In this document: positions 43,124-51,917 of the stretch, piece after piece
Numbering within the stretch: the stretch's first letter is position 1
How the letters are laid out: every line of letters begins with the position of its first letter
Source: JAGVSR01 sp963825555
GTDB taxonomy: Bacteria > Pseudomonadota > Alphaproteobacteria > Rhizobiales > Hyphomicrobiaceae
Direction of reading: 5' to 3'
NCBI GenBank assembly: GCA_963825555.1
Contig: CAWGTZ010000018.1
Span: 139,278 to 203,277 of the forward strand
DNA length: 64,000 nt
The notes under the pieces: model-generated
What the model was told of the DNA's origin: nothing
The model's database searches: none
What the model saw: the letters and a program-made list of their open reading frames with translations, nothing else
Translations under genes and position numbers: made by a program

Positions 43124-43803
43124 GGTCCACTCGTTGGTTTCCCCGGGACACCCACCGGCCGATCGCAGCCGGACTCGCTACCCAACTCTGACCTTCAAAC
43201 CGGTCGTGATCCAAATAGTTTAGTTCGGTTTGCTTTACGCAGAGTTGCCCTGGTCGACGGAGGTTTCAAGTCCCGCTCCGCGTCTCGCGGACAGGACGTG
43301 TCCCGATTTCAACAATTGCTCCTATGCGATCAGCTCTGACCGACGCGCGGTCGGCGGGGCAAAAGCCATCGGATTATGGCCCGACGGGGGCAGATCCCGA
43401 CGAGCAGTTTGCTGCGTTGCACGAATGAAACGGCGATTTGAAATTCTCTGCGGTTTGCGGCACTTCACAGTTTTGCCCAACAGGCTCTAAGCCTGCCACT
43501 TTTGCATGGCCGCATGACCACTTGGCTCGGAATACTCAGAGGGGCGGCACCCCCTTTCCCGCCCCCATACCTCCGGCGGTGTGCAGAATTCTTTTCTCCA
43601 AGGACAGGATGCCGCGGGCACCCGCGGTGCCCCGCAGGCCGGCTCCGCAGTGCCAAAGCCTGCCGCGGATGGTTTTCAATTTGATTCGCGGCGGCCGTTT
43701 CTGCTGGTCCCACCGGCCACATTGCTGCTCCGCCCCTGGGGTGTTAGGCGTCTCGGCCGAACCTTGTGCAACCCGACAAGCCAGACCGACGAACGAGGCC
43801 CCT
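43124..43803. other. 680-base gap before purB; no protein gene supported
   Basis: The frames here (for example 43230-43490 plus) have no start signals or family-like composition. The gap contains a possible structured RNA (43245-43362), a CAGGCT/AGCCTG hairpin at 43481-43495 followed by CCACTTTTG (a weak terminator), and a GC-rich stretch up to the purB start. Confidence 0.5.
43245..43362 (+). ncRNA. Candidate structured RNA upstream of purB
   Basis: The ends pair as an 8-bp closing helix (TTGCCCTG with CGGGGCAA, one G:U). Inside, GTCC (43270-43273) pairs with GGAC (43294-43297) around a perfect hairpin TCCGCG-tct-CGCGGA (43277-43291), and GACCG (43338-43342) pairs with CGGTC (43348-43352). 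The layout is a junction-like fold of 118 bases. GC-rich DNA forms such stems by chance, so this is tentative. The strand is also unproven. Confidence 0.25.
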
Positions 43804-45111
43804 ATGATCCCGCGATACTCACGCCCTGAAATGACCCGGATCTGGGATCCAGAAACTCGCTACCGCATCTGGTTCGAGATCGAGAGCCACGCCGCGACGG
43901 CGATGGCCAACCTGGGCATCATTCCCAAGGACGCCGCCGACGTCATCTGGAAGAAGGGTTCTCAGGCCCGCTTCGAGGTCGCCCGGATAGACGCGATCGA
44001 ACAGGTGACCAAGCACGACGTCATCGCCTTTCTCACTCATTTGGCCGAGATCGTGGGACCCGAAGCGCGGTTTGTGCACCAGGGTATGACTTCTTCCGAC
44101 GTACTCGACACGACCCTCAACGTTCAGCTGGTACGCGCCGCCGACATTCTCATCGCCGACGTGGACCGGTTGCTGGAAGCCCTGAAACTGCGCGCCTTCG
44201 AGCACCGCTTGACGCCGACTATAGGTCGCAGCCATGGCATCCACGCCGAGCCGACCACTTTCGGCCTGAAGCTCGCCTGCGCCTATGCCGAGTTCGAGCG
44301 CGCCCGTGAGCGCCTCGTCGCGGCGCGGGAAGAGGTGCGCACCTGCGCCATTTCGGGCGCCGTCGGCACTTTCGCCAACATCGATCCCCGCGTGGAAGCC
44401 TTTGTGGCCGAACGCATGGGGTTGAAGCCCGAACCCGTCTCTACGCAGGTCGTTCCTAGAGACCGGCATGCCATGTTCTTCGCCACTCTCGGCGTCGTTG
44501 CCTCGTCCGTCGAGCGGCTGGCGACGGAAGTCCGCCATCTTCAGCGCACCGAGGTGCTCGAGGCCGAGGAATACTTCTCGCCAGGCCAGAAGGGTTCGTC
44601 GGCAATGCCGCACAAGCGTAATCCGGTGCTGGCCGAAAACCTCACGGGTCTTGCCAGGATCGTTCGCGGCTACGCTGTCCCGGCGATGGAGAATGTCGCT
44701 CTATGGCACGAGCGCGATATTTCACATTCGTCCGTCGAACGCATGATCGGACCAGACGCCACGGTCACGCTCGATTTCGCGCTCAATCGCCTCGCCGGCG
44801 TTATCGAGAAGCTCGTCGTGTACCCCGAGAACATGAAGAAGAACCTCGAAAGGCTCGGCGGACTTCACAATTCACAGCGCGTTCTCCTCGCGCTCACCCA
44901 GGCCGGCGTCGCGCGCGAGGATGCCTATGCCATGGTCCAGCGCAATGCCATGAAAACCTGGGAGGAAGGCAAGGATTTCCTGACCGAATTGAAGGCCGAT
45001 GAGGAGGTCGTGGCCAAGGTGCCGGCGAAGGAACTGGAAGCCATGTTCGACCTCGGTTACCACTTCAAGCATGTCGACACGATCTTCGATCGGGTCTTCG
45101 GGAAGGGTTGA
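43804..45111 (+). CDS. purB: Adenylosuccinate lyase
   Basis: A 435-residue fumarase/aspartase-superfamily enzyme acting twice in purine synthesis (SAICAR to AICAR, and adenylosuccinate to AMP). MTRIWDPETRYRIWFEIE is the usual N-terminus. TSSDVLDT and GRSHGIHAEPTTFG are substrate loops, and GSSAMPHKRNP is the family signature with the catalytic Ser loop. The ATG at 43804 gives the standard length; the frame is open upstream to 43438 but is not protein-like there. Confidence 0.96.
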   Translation: MIPRYSRPEMTRIWDPETRYRIWFEIESHAATAMANLGIIPKDAADVIWKKGSQARFEVARIDAIEQVTKHDVIAFLTHLAEIVGPEARFVHQGMTSSDVLDTTLNVQLVRAADILIADVDRLLEALKLRAFEHRLTPTIGRSHGIHAEPTTFGLKLACAYAEFERARERLVAAREEVRTCAISGAVGTFANIDPRVEAFVAERMGLKPEPVSTQVVPRDRHAMFFATLGVVASSVERLATEVRHLQRTEVLEAEEYFSPGQKGSSAMPHKRNPVLAENLTGLARIVRGYAVPAMENVALWHERDISHSSVERMIGPDATVTLDFALNRLAGVIEKLVVYPENMKKNLERLGGLHNSQRVLLALTQAGVAREDAYAMVQRNAMKTWEEGKDFLTELKADEEVVAKVPAKELEAMFDLGYHFKHVDTIFDRVFGKG

Positions 45112-45210
45112 AGCCGTGCAGTCTTGGTCCGTTCAGCTTCGCCCCGGTGTTCCCGACATCCAAGAGTACTCCTATGGCCGCTCACGGCCTGAACCGCGCT
45201 CAGCAGCCTC

Positions 45211-45795
45211 ATGAAAACATCCGAAGCCGACATCATCATCGTGCCGGGCTGGTCGGGTTCGGGATCTGACCACTGGCAGACGCGCTGGGAAAAGAACCTG
45301 AAGACGGCCCGGCGCGTCGAACAGGCAGACTGGATAAGGCCCGATCGCGACCAGTGGGTCGCTCGTATCGTGGAAGCGGTGGCGCAGTCGGTGCGGCCGG
45401 TCGTGCTCGTCGCGCACAGTCTCGGCGCTATGGCAGTGGCCCATGCCGGGGCCAAACTGGCACGTCTGCCCGCTCCTCCCGTCGGAGCTTTCCTTGTGGC
45501 GCCCGCCGATGTCGACAACGCGGACCGCTGGCCCATTACCCAGGGCGAGACATTCGGAGCTTCTGAGGAAAGCGGTTTTGCGCCCGCCCCCATGACACCG
45601 CTGCCCTTTCCTTCAATCCTTATTGCTTCGTCGAATGATCCTTACTGCTCGCTGGACCGCGCGCGTGAACTCGGCGAGGCTTGGGGTTCCGCCATCATCG
45701 AGAGCGGAGAACTCGGGCATATCAATGTCGCGAGTGGCCACGGGCCTTGGCCCGATGGGCTCCTGGCCTTCGGCATGTTCCTGCAGCGGCTCTAG
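45211..45795 (+). CDS. RBBP9/YdeN family serine hydrolase
   Basis: A 194-residue alpha/beta hydrolase. The start IIIVPGWSGSGSDHWQTRWE is diagnostic for the RBBP9/YdeN group. The triad is Ser in VAHSLGAM, Asp in SSNDPYC and His in ASGHGPWPDG. The physiological substrate is unknown. It follows purB by about 100 bases on the same strand. Confidence 0.9.
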   Translation: MKTSEADIIIVPGWSGSGSDHWQTRWEKNLKTARRVEQADWIRPDRDQWVARIVEAVAQSVRPVVLVAHSLGAMAVAHAGAKLARLPAPPVGAFLVAPADVDNADRWPITQGETFGASEESGFAPAPMTPLPFPSILIASSNDPYCSLDRARELGEAWGSAIIESGELGHINVASGHGPWPDGLLAFGMFLQRL

Positions 45796-45811
45796 TTGGC
45801 ACGGCAGGATT

Positions 45812-45839
45812 GCGACCGGCATGACAACACGCCGGTCGC
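45812..45839. terminator. Hairpin between convergent genes, possible terminator
   Basis: A perfect 9-bp stem GCGACCGGC/GCCGGTCGC with a 10-base loop lies between the convergent hydrolase and DUF1476 genes. No T-tract follows on either strand, so it may be a mutual block to readthrough or an mRNA 3' end stabiliser rather than a classic terminator. Confidence 0.35.
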
Positions 45840-45859
45840 GAAAAACCTGAAATCCCTTC

Positions 45860-46186
45860 TCAGGCGCTCGGCTTGCTGAGTTCGTTCACGGCCTTGGCAA
45901 GTGCCTCGCCCATCACCTGGCGGATCTCTTCATCAGCGACGCTGAGGCCCTTGGCGGTAAGATCGCCTTTCACCTTGCGGAACACGTCGTCGTCGCCTTT
46001 CTCCGCAAGATCGGCCTTGCGAACTTCCTTGATGTAGTCCTCAAGGGCCGTGCCCTCGAGACCCATTTTGGCTCCGGCCCACTCCGCCAGCGCCCGGTTT
46101 CTCCGCGACTCAGCTTTGAAGCGCAGTTCGGAATCGTGCGCGAATTTTTTCTCGAAGGCCTTCTCGCGGTCATCGAACGTGGTCAT
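45860..46186 (-). CDS. DUF1476 protein, F1-ATPase zeta-subunit-like inhibitor
   Basis: A 108-residue helical protein. The N-terminus TTFDDREKAFEKKFAHDSELRFK and the RNRALAEWAGAKMGL segment match the alphaproteobacterial zeta protein, which in Paracoccus blocks ATP hydrolysis by F1-ATPase. The first helix is the inhibitory one. The C-terminal part (GLSVADEEIRQVMGEAL) is a helix bundle. Its place beside purC recurs in alphaproteobacteria as far as I recall. Confidence 0.9.
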   Translation of the reverse strand: MTTFDDREKAFEKKFAHDSELRFKAESRRNRALAEWAGAKMGLEGTALEDYIKEVRKADLAEKGDDDVFRKVKGDLTAKGLSVADEEIRQVMGEALAKAVNELSKPSA

Positions 46187-46529
46187 TCCCGGTCTCCTGG
46201 GGCGAATGTTCTATTTATGTTCCAACGAGCGCTTGGGTTGTATGGCACCTATGCGTGCGTCGGCTGCCAGACGCGTACCCGGTCCTACATGACAAATCAA
46301 CGGGTTGTGGACCGTGTGAACCATGGCAAGCGGTGCGGCACCGTTAAGATTGTTTCTGCCCCTCGGTTCGGCTAGGGTCTGAAGTGTCGCTTTCGAGGAC
46401 GGCGCGAAGACCCTTCTTCCCAAATAGAAGCAGATTAAACCTGCAAGATCAAAGGGGCAGCAGCCTCGACGGTGCATGGTGCCGGCGTGTGGAATGAGCA
46501 TGAGCGTGATCGTCAAAGGACCAGGATCA
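46187..46529. other. Divergent intergenic region before purC, no gene seen
   Basis: About 340 bases. It holds the promoters of DUF1476 and of the purine operon. A 7-bp stem AGGGTCT/AGACCCT with a long loop (46374-46416) is the only structure noticed. A frame from 46476 extends purC upstream but lacks family similarity. Confidence 0.5.
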
Positions 46530-47318
46530 ATGAGCAGGCGGCGGCGGATCTACGAAGGCAAGGCGAAGGTTCTCTACGAGGGTCCCGAGCCGGGCACGCT
46601 GATCCAGCACTTCAAGGACGACGCCACCGCGTTCAATGCGAAGAAACATGCCCTTATCGAAGGCAAGGGCGTGCTGAACAATCGCATCTCCGAGTACATC
46701 TTTATGCGGCTCGGCGACATCGGCGTGCCGACCCACTTCATCAAGCGGCTCAACATGCGCGAGCAGTTGATCCGTGAAGTTGAAATCATTCCCCTCGAGG
46801 TGGTGGTGCGCAACGTGGCCGCCGGCTCGCTGGCGACCCGGCTCGGGCTTGAAGAAGGCACGCAGCTGCCCCGGTCGATCATCGAATTCTACTATAAGGC
46901 CGATGCCCTCAACGACCCAATGGTGTCGGAAGAGCACATTACGGCGTTCGGCTGGGCAACACCCCAGGAGATCGACGAGATCATGCAGATGGCTCTGCGG
47001 ATCAACGACTTCCTGGTCGGCCTCTTCCTCGGCATCGGGATCCGCCTCGTGGACTTCAAGGTGGAGTTCGGCCGGCTTTGGGACAACGAGCAGGTTCGGA
47101 TCGTGCTGGCTGACGAAATCAGCCCGGACTGCTGCCGCCTGTGGGACAATGCTTCGGGCGACAAGCTCGACAAGGACCGCTTCCGCCGGGATCTTGGCGG
47201 GGTTCTGGAAGCCTACCAGGAAGTGGCGCGGCGTCTCGGCGTGCTGACCGAGAACCCACGCCCGAAGGGATCGGGCCCTGTTCTAGTGGCGTCCAACCCG
47301 ACGGGTAAGCCGAACTGA
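46530..47318 (+). CDS. purC: Phosphoribosylaminoimidazole-succinocarboxamide synthase
   Basis: A 262-residue enzyme joining aspartate to CAIR. RRRIYEGKAKVLYEGPE starts the ATP-binding domain, and VVVRNVAAGSLATRLG, LVDFKVEFG and LADEISPDCCRLWD are family motifs. The ATG at 46530 has AAAGGA upstream; earlier in-frame ATGs would add residues foreign to the family. It is the first gene of the purC-purS-purQ run. Confidence 0.96.
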   Translation: MSRRRRIYEGKAKVLYEGPEPGTLIQHFKDDATAFNAKKHALIEGKGVLNNRISEYIFMRLGDIGVPTHFIKRLNMREQLIREVEIIPLEVVVRNVAAGSLATRLGLEEGTQLPRSIIEFYYKADALNDPMVSEEHITAFGWATPQEIDEIMQMALRINDFLVGLFLGIGIRLVDFKVEFGRLWDNEQVRIVLADEISPDCCRLWDNASGDKLDKDRFRRDLGGVLEAYQEVARRLGVLTENPRPKGSGPVLVASNPTGKPN

Positions 47319-47404
47319 CCTGCGGCAACCGGCCCCCGGCATCCGGCAACCGAACATTTCGGATTGCGGAGCCGGCCGCCGGCTGCCCGTTGCCGGAGAC
47401 CATC

Positions 47405-47647
47405 ATGAAGGCCCTCATCCGCATTACTTTGAAGAACGGCGTGCTCGATCCGCAGGGCAAGGCGATCGAGGGCGCCGTGCGTGGTCTCGGCATTTCCGGC
47501 GTGAACGATGTGCGCCAGGGCAAGTTCATTGAGGTTCAGCTCGACGAGACCGACACCGAAAAGGCCAAGGCCGTCGTCGACAGGATGTGCCGGGAACTCC
47601 TCGCAAACACCGTGATCGAAAACTACGCCTTCGATCTCGTGCCATGA
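47405..47647 (+). CDS. purS: Phosphoribosylformylglycinamidine synthase subunit PurS
   Basis: An 80-residue small subunit of the three-part FGAM synthase (PurSQL). It starts MKALIRITLKNGVLDPQG, followed by GKFIEVQLDE and a conserved C-terminus ENYAFDL. The 86-base spacer after purC has inverted repeats of GGCAACCG/CGGTTGCC type that may shape the mRNA. Its stop overlaps the next small gene (ATGA). Confidence 0.95.
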   Translation: MKALIRITLKNGVLDPQGKAIEGAVRGLGISGVNDVRQGKFIEVQLDETDTEKAKAVVDRMCRELLANTVIENYAFDLVP

Positions 47648-47784
47648 CCGCCGGCGCCCCGGACCCCCAGCGCGCCGACAGTGACGCGGCCCGGGCAATA
47701 AGGTTCATGGCCCTCAAAGTCGCGCTCTTTGCGGTTCTCCCTGTTGTGGTCGCAGGCCTCGTCGTCTATTGGCAGCTGGGCTAG
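47644..47784 (+). CDS. Small single-pass membrane protein inside the purine operon (46 aa)
   Basis: The ATG overlaps the purS stop by four bases, so it is translationally coupled. The peptide has an acidic/Arg-containing N-terminus (TAGAPDPQRADSD) and one membrane helix (FMALKVALFAVLPVVVAGLVVYW) close to the C-terminus, typical of a tail-anchored regulator or assembly factor. I recognise no family. Its position between purS and purQ is unexpected. Confidence 0.6.
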   Translation: MTAGAPDPQRADSDAARAIRFMALKVALFAVLPVVVAGLVVYWQLG

Positions 47785-47788
47785 CGCA

Positions 47789-48316
47789 ATGATCTGGCAG
47801 CGCCTGCTTGTCAGCCTCCTGGCCGCCGTGCCCGCAGCAGCAGTTGCGGGCGAAAAGGAACCGCCTGCAGACGAACAGGCCACTCAGGCCACCACCCCTC
47901 TGACGCTTCGCCCCGCCAAGCCGGTCGAACTCGAATGCGCCACCAAGTCCGTGGTCGTCGCAGCAAACGCCGCCAACGCCACTTCTGGCCAGCTCCGCCT
48001 CTCATTGCTGCTGAAGGATGCGGACGCCAGGCCAGCGAAGGGCGCGTGGCGTGTGGTGCACGTCGATGCCGCGCACACGGGCTCGCTCGGTCATCGCGAG
48101 GCGAAGACCTGCGCGGACTCGTGTCCTCTCACCGTCGCGGTCGATGGCCACATCGAACTGTGGTCGCCCGCCCCCAAGGGCATCGACCAACTGGCCGATA
48201 ACGAGCTTCTCCTGTTAGCGGTCGTGAAGCGCGACAGCCTCGACTTGCGCGCGACGACATTCAGCGGCAAACAGATCGAGTCCCTCGAAGAGGGCCATTG
48301 CAGGGTCCAGCCATGA
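47789..48316 (+). CDS. Exported hypothetical protein between purS and purQ
   Basis: A 175-residue protein with a clear signal peptide (IWQRLLVSLLAAVPAAAVAG). The mature domain is beta-rich in appearance, with four cysteines: one in ELECATK, two in KTCADSCPL and one in GHCRVQP. This suggests two disulfides in the periplasm. It starts five bases after the 46-residue gene and its stop overlaps the purQ start (ATGA), so its synthesis is coupled to PurQ. The function is unknown; a periplasmic protein has no obvious role in purine synthesis. Confidence 0.7.
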   Translation: MIWQRLLVSLLAAVPAAAVAGEKEPPADEQATQATTPLTLRPAKPVELECATKSVVVAANAANATSGQLRLSLLLKDADARPAKGAWRVVHVDAAHTGSLGHREAKTCADSCPLTVAVDGHIELWSPAPKGIDQLADNELLLLAVVKRDSLDLRATTFSGKQIESLEEGHCRVQP

Positions 48317-49014
48317 TCAGAGCATCCGTCATCGTTTTTCCCGGATCAAACTGCGACCGCGACGTGAAGGTCGCGATCGAGCGCATCACCGGCTATTCGC
48401 CGACGATGGTCTGGCACGGGGACGCAAGCGTGCCCTCGTCCGATCTCATCGTGCTTCCCGGCGGCTTTTCGTATGGCGATTACCTGCGCTGCGGGGCAAT
48501 GGCGGCGCATTCGCCGATCATGAAGGACGTGATCGCGAAGGCAAAAGCCGGCACGCCCGTCCTTGGCATCTGCAACGGCTTCCAGGTGCTATGCGAGTCG
48601 GGACTTCTGCCCGGGGTGCTCATGCGAAACCGCTCCCTCAAGTTCATCTGCAAGGACGTGTTCTTGCGGGTAGAGCGCGACGACACCTTCTTCACTCGCT
48701 GCTATCGCAAGGACGAGGTCATCAAGGTTCCCGTGGCCCACGCGGAGGGCAACTACTTTGCCGATAGCGAGACGCTGGATCGCCTGGAGGGGGAGGGTCG
48801 AGTTGCGTTCCGCTACTGCGACGAGTCCGGCACGGTGAGCGACGAGACGTCACCCAACGGCGCCCAGCGCAACATTGCGGGCATTATGGATCCCACGGGC
48901 CGCATCCTGGGCATGATGCCCCATCCGGAACGCCTCTACGAGGCCGCGCTGGGCGGGACAGACGGCCGCCGGATCTTCGAAAGCGCCGTCATCAGCCTCA
49001 CTGAGGCCGCGTGA
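48313..49014 (+). CDS. purQ: Phosphoribosylformylglycinamidine synthase subunit PurQ
   Basis: A 233-residue class I glutamine amidotransferase supplying ammonia to FGAM synthase. Nucleophile Cys87 in GICNGFQVL; His and Glu in MMPHPERL; N-terminus VIVFPGSNCDRD. It is coupled to the upstream exported protein gene. The synthetase subunit gene purL does not follow; dnaB comes next. Confidence 0.95.
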   Translation: MIRASVIVFPGSNCDRDVKVAIERITGYSPTMVWHGDASVPSSDLIVLPGGFSYGDYLRCGAMAAHSPIMKDVIAKAKAGTPVLGICNGFQVLCESGLLPGVLMRNRSLKFICKDVFLRVERDDTFFTRCYRKDEVIKVPVAHAEGNYFADSETLDRLEGEGRVAFRYCDESGTVSDETSPNGAQRNIAGIMDPTGRILGMMPHPERLYEAALGGTDGRRIFESAVISLTEAA

Positions 49015-49164
49015 TAGCGGGCCTGAGTTGTACGCCTCACCGGACCCAGCGCTGGAAAGCAGGGACGGGGGCCATGTGGAAATCTGGGATAGCCTCGACT
49101 TGACGCCCCGCTTGCTGCGATTCGGATCTGCCCGTCGGAGGCGGACTCACGCTAGCAAGGAGCC

Positions 49165-50685
49165 ATGGCTGAACCCGTTCTTCTCCCAACTGAAAAGCTG
49201 CGCGCCGTCGCCGAGGCGAGCGAACCTGTGCAATTCCGGCAGGTGCCGCACAACATCGAGGCCGAGCAGGCGCTGCTCGGCGCGATCCTCGTCAACAACG
49301 AGGCGCTCGATCGTGTGTCGGACTTCCTTGCCCCCTCCCACTTTTTCGATCCGCTGCACGCGGAGATCTTTGAGACGACGACCAAGCTGATCCAGGCCGG
49401 CAAGCATGCCTCCCCTGTCACGCTGAAGACGTTCTTCGAGAACGCGGAGCCGATCGCGCCGAACCTCACCGTGCCGCAGTACCTCGGCCGGCTCGCAGCC
49501 AGCGCCGCCACGATCATCAACGCCCATGACTACGGGCAGACGATCTACGACCTCGCCATTCGCCGCAACCTGATCGTGATTGGCGAGGACCTCGTCAACA
49601 CCGCCTTCGACAGCCCGGTAGATCACCCGCCCGAGGAGCAGATCCAGGAAGCCGAATCCGCGTTGTACGCGCTTGCGGAGAAGGGCAAGTACGGCAAGGG
49701 CTTCTTGGCCTTCGGCGCCGCTCTTACGCACGCCATCGACATGGCCAACAGCGCCTATCAGCGCGAAGGTCATCTGTCGGGCCTGTCGACCGGCCTCACC
49801 GACCTCGATTCCAAGCTTGGTGGTCTGCAGTCTTCCGACCTCGTCATCCTCGCCGGCCGCCCCTCCATGGGCAAGACGGCGCTCGTGACCAACATCGCCT
49901 ACAACGTGGCCAAGTCCTACCGTTCCGAGACGCAATCCAACGGAGAGGAAAAGGTGCTCGATGGCGCCATCGTCGGCTTCTTCTCCCTCGAGATGTCGGC
50001 AGAGCAGCTCGCCACCCGTATTCTCGCGGAGCAGGCGGAGATCGCCTCGGAGAAGATCCGGCGCGGCATGATCAGTCAGGACGAATTCAACAAGCTCGTG
50101 CTCGTTTCGCAGGAGATGAGCCGCATCCCGCTTTACATCGATCAGACGGGCGGCATCACGGTCGCCCAGCTTGCGGCCCGCGCCCGCAAGCTCAAGCGTC
50201 AGCGCGGCCTCGGCCTCCTCATCGTCGATTATCTTCAGCTTCTCGCCGGCTCGGCGAAATCAGCAAGTGCGGGCCGCGTTCAGGAGATCACCGAGATCAC
50301 CACGGGCCTGAAGGCACTAGCCAAGGAACTTGACGTTCCCATCATCGCACTCTCACAGCTCAGCCGCGCTGTCGAACAGCGCGACGACAAGCGGCCGCAG
50401 CTCTCCGATTTGCGCGAGTCGGGATCGATCGAGCAGGACGCTGACGTCGTCATGTTCGTGTTCCGCGAGGAGTACTACGTGGAGCGGCGCAAGCCCTCTG
50501 ACACCGACGTGGAGGCCACCTTGAAGTGGCAGCAGGAGATGGCCGCTGTTCACGGTCGTGCCGAAGTCATCATCGGCAAACAGCGTCACGGTCCGACGGG
50601 CACCGTCAATCTCTCCTTCGAGAGCCAGTACACCCGCTTCGGAAACCTCGCCCGCGGCGATTATATGCCGGAGCGGTATGAATAG
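49165..50685 (+). CDS. dnaB: Replicative DNA helicase DnaB
   Basis: A 506-residue hexameric helicase. The N-terminal domain (RQVPHNIEAEQALLGAIL) binds primase. The RecA-like motor has Walker A GRPSMGKTAL, Walker B-type LLIVDYLQLL, and DLRESGSIEQDADVV. There is no intein, and the length is normal. It leads the dnaB-alr-radA-cvpA-purF block. The ATG at 49165 follows AAGGAG. Confidence 0.96.
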   Translation: MAEPVLLPTEKLRAVAEASEPVQFRQVPHNIEAEQALLGAILVNNEALDRVSDFLAPSHFFDPLHAEIFETTTKLIQAGKHASPVTLKTFFENAEPIAPNLTVPQYLGRLAASAATIINAHDYGQTIYDLAIRRNLIVIGEDLVNTAFDSPVDHPPEEQIQEAESALYALAEKGKYGKGFLAFGAALTHAIDMANSAYQREGHLSGLSTGLTDLDSKLGGLQSSDLVILAGRPSMGKTALVTNIAYNVAKSYRSETQSNGEEKVLDGAIVGFFSLEMSAEQLATRILAEQAEIASEKIRRGMISQDEFNKLVLVSQEMSRIPLYIDQTGGITVAQLAARARKLKRQRGLGLLIVDYLQLLAGSAKSASAGRVQEITEITTGLKALAKELDVPIIALSQLSRAVEQRDDKRPQLSDLRESGSIEQDADVVMFVFREEYYVERRKPSDTDVEATLKWQQEMAAVHGRAEVIIGKQRHGPTGTVNLSFESQYTRFGNLARGDYMPERYE

Positions 50686-50753
50686 TGCGCGGTCCGAGCG
50701 TCGTGCACGCAAAGGCTCGCGTGTCGGCCCAGGCTGTGCCAAAGAGCGGGCCC

Positions 50754-51917
50754 ATGAGTACGTCCAGGACCACGTCAGACAAGTTGGCCGAGGCCACGGC
50801 GCCCCTGTCCGCGTCGGCCACAGGCGCAATCCGCATTGATCTCGATGCGCTCGCCGGCAACTGGACGGCGCTGGCCGGATGCGTGAGCCCGGCCGAATGC
50901 GGTGCTGTGGTCAAGGCCGACGCATATGGGCTCGGCCTTGCGCGCGTCTTGCCTGCGCTGACGGCGGTCGGCTGCCGCACATTCTTCGTGGCAACGCCGA
51001 CTGAGGCAGCCGAAGCGCGCGCACTGTCCGCCAACGCTCGCATCTTTGTGCTCGATGGTCTCTTTCCGGGAAGTGCCGACGCACTGCTGGCCGCCAGCGC
51101 CATCCCCTGCCTCACCAGTCTGGCGGAGGTCGCGGAGTGGTCGGCACATGCGCGGCGGATCGGGGTCAGACTCGCCTCGGCGCTGCATGTCGACAGCGGG
51201 CTGAACCGTCTCGGCATGCCAACCGATGACGTCAAGCGCCTTGCCGCCGAGCCTCAGATTCTGGAACCTCTCGACGTTGTGCTCATTATGAGTTATCTGG
51301 CAAGCGCCGATGACCCTGTGGACCCGGCCAACGCCACGCAGCGCGTCGCGTTCGAACAGCTCCGGGCGCTGCTGCCGAAAGCCCAGGCCAGCCTCGCCGC
51401 CTCTGACGGATTGATGCTTGGCTCCGCATTCCACTACGATCTCGTGAGGCCCGGCTACGCGCTGTACGGCGGCCAGGCGTTCCGCGGCGCGCGTGCGCCC
51501 GTTCAGCCCGTCGTGTCCGTTCACACCAGGGTGCTGCAGGTCCGCGACGTCGCTTCGGGAGCGGCCGTCGGTTACTCGGGTACGTGGCGCGCCACGCAGC
51601 CGAGCCGCATCGCCATCCTCGCAGCCGGCTATGCCGACGGTTTTGCCCGCACGGCAAGTGCGACCAACAAGAGCCCTGGCGGCTCCGTCGTCATCCACGG
51701 GACGCGCCTACCCGTCGTGGGCCGCGTCTCGATGGATCTCATCACCGTGGACGTGACCGCCTCCCCACATGCCGTATCTCGCGGCGATATTGCCGAATTG
51801 CTCGGACCCGCGCTCACCCTCGAGGCCGCAGGTGCCGAAGCACACACCATCGGATACGAAGTGCTCACGCGCCTTGGACGGCGCTTCGAGCGTCTTTACG
51901 TAGGAGGGCCCGCCTGA
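50754..51917 (+). CDS. alr: Alanine racemase
   Basis: A 387-residue fold-type III PLP enzyme making D-alanine for peptidoglycan. PLP-lysine Lys54 is in VVKADAYGLG, and the second catalytic base Tyr in VGYSGTW. GRVSMDLITVDVT is the C-terminal domain signature. The start at 50754 is preferred to a GTG at 50685, which would overlap dnaB. The stop overlaps the radA start by one base (TGATG). Confidence 0.93.
   Translation: MSTSRTTSDKLAEATAPLSASATGAIRIDLDALAGNWTALAGCVSPAECGAVVKADAYGLGLARVLPALTAVGCRTFFVATPTEAAEARALSANARIFVLDGLFPGSADALLAASAIPCLTSLAEVAEWSAHARRIGVRLASALHVDSGLNRLGMPTDDVKRLAAEPQILEPLDVVLIMSYLASADDPVDPANATQRVAFEQLRALLPKAQASLAASDGLMLGSAFHYDLVRPGYALYGGQAFRGARAPVQPVVSVHTRVLQVRDVASGAAVGYSGTWRATQPSRIAILAAGYADGFARTASATNKSPGGSVVIHGTRLPVVGRVSMDLITVDVTASPHAVSRGDIAELLGPALTLEAAGAEAHTIGYEVLTRLGRRFERLYVGGPA

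Noticed and set aside
43230..43490. 86-residue frame in the gap before purB
   Set aside because: No ribosome-binding site, no domain and Cys/Arg-rich composition; it also overlaps the candidate RNA structure.
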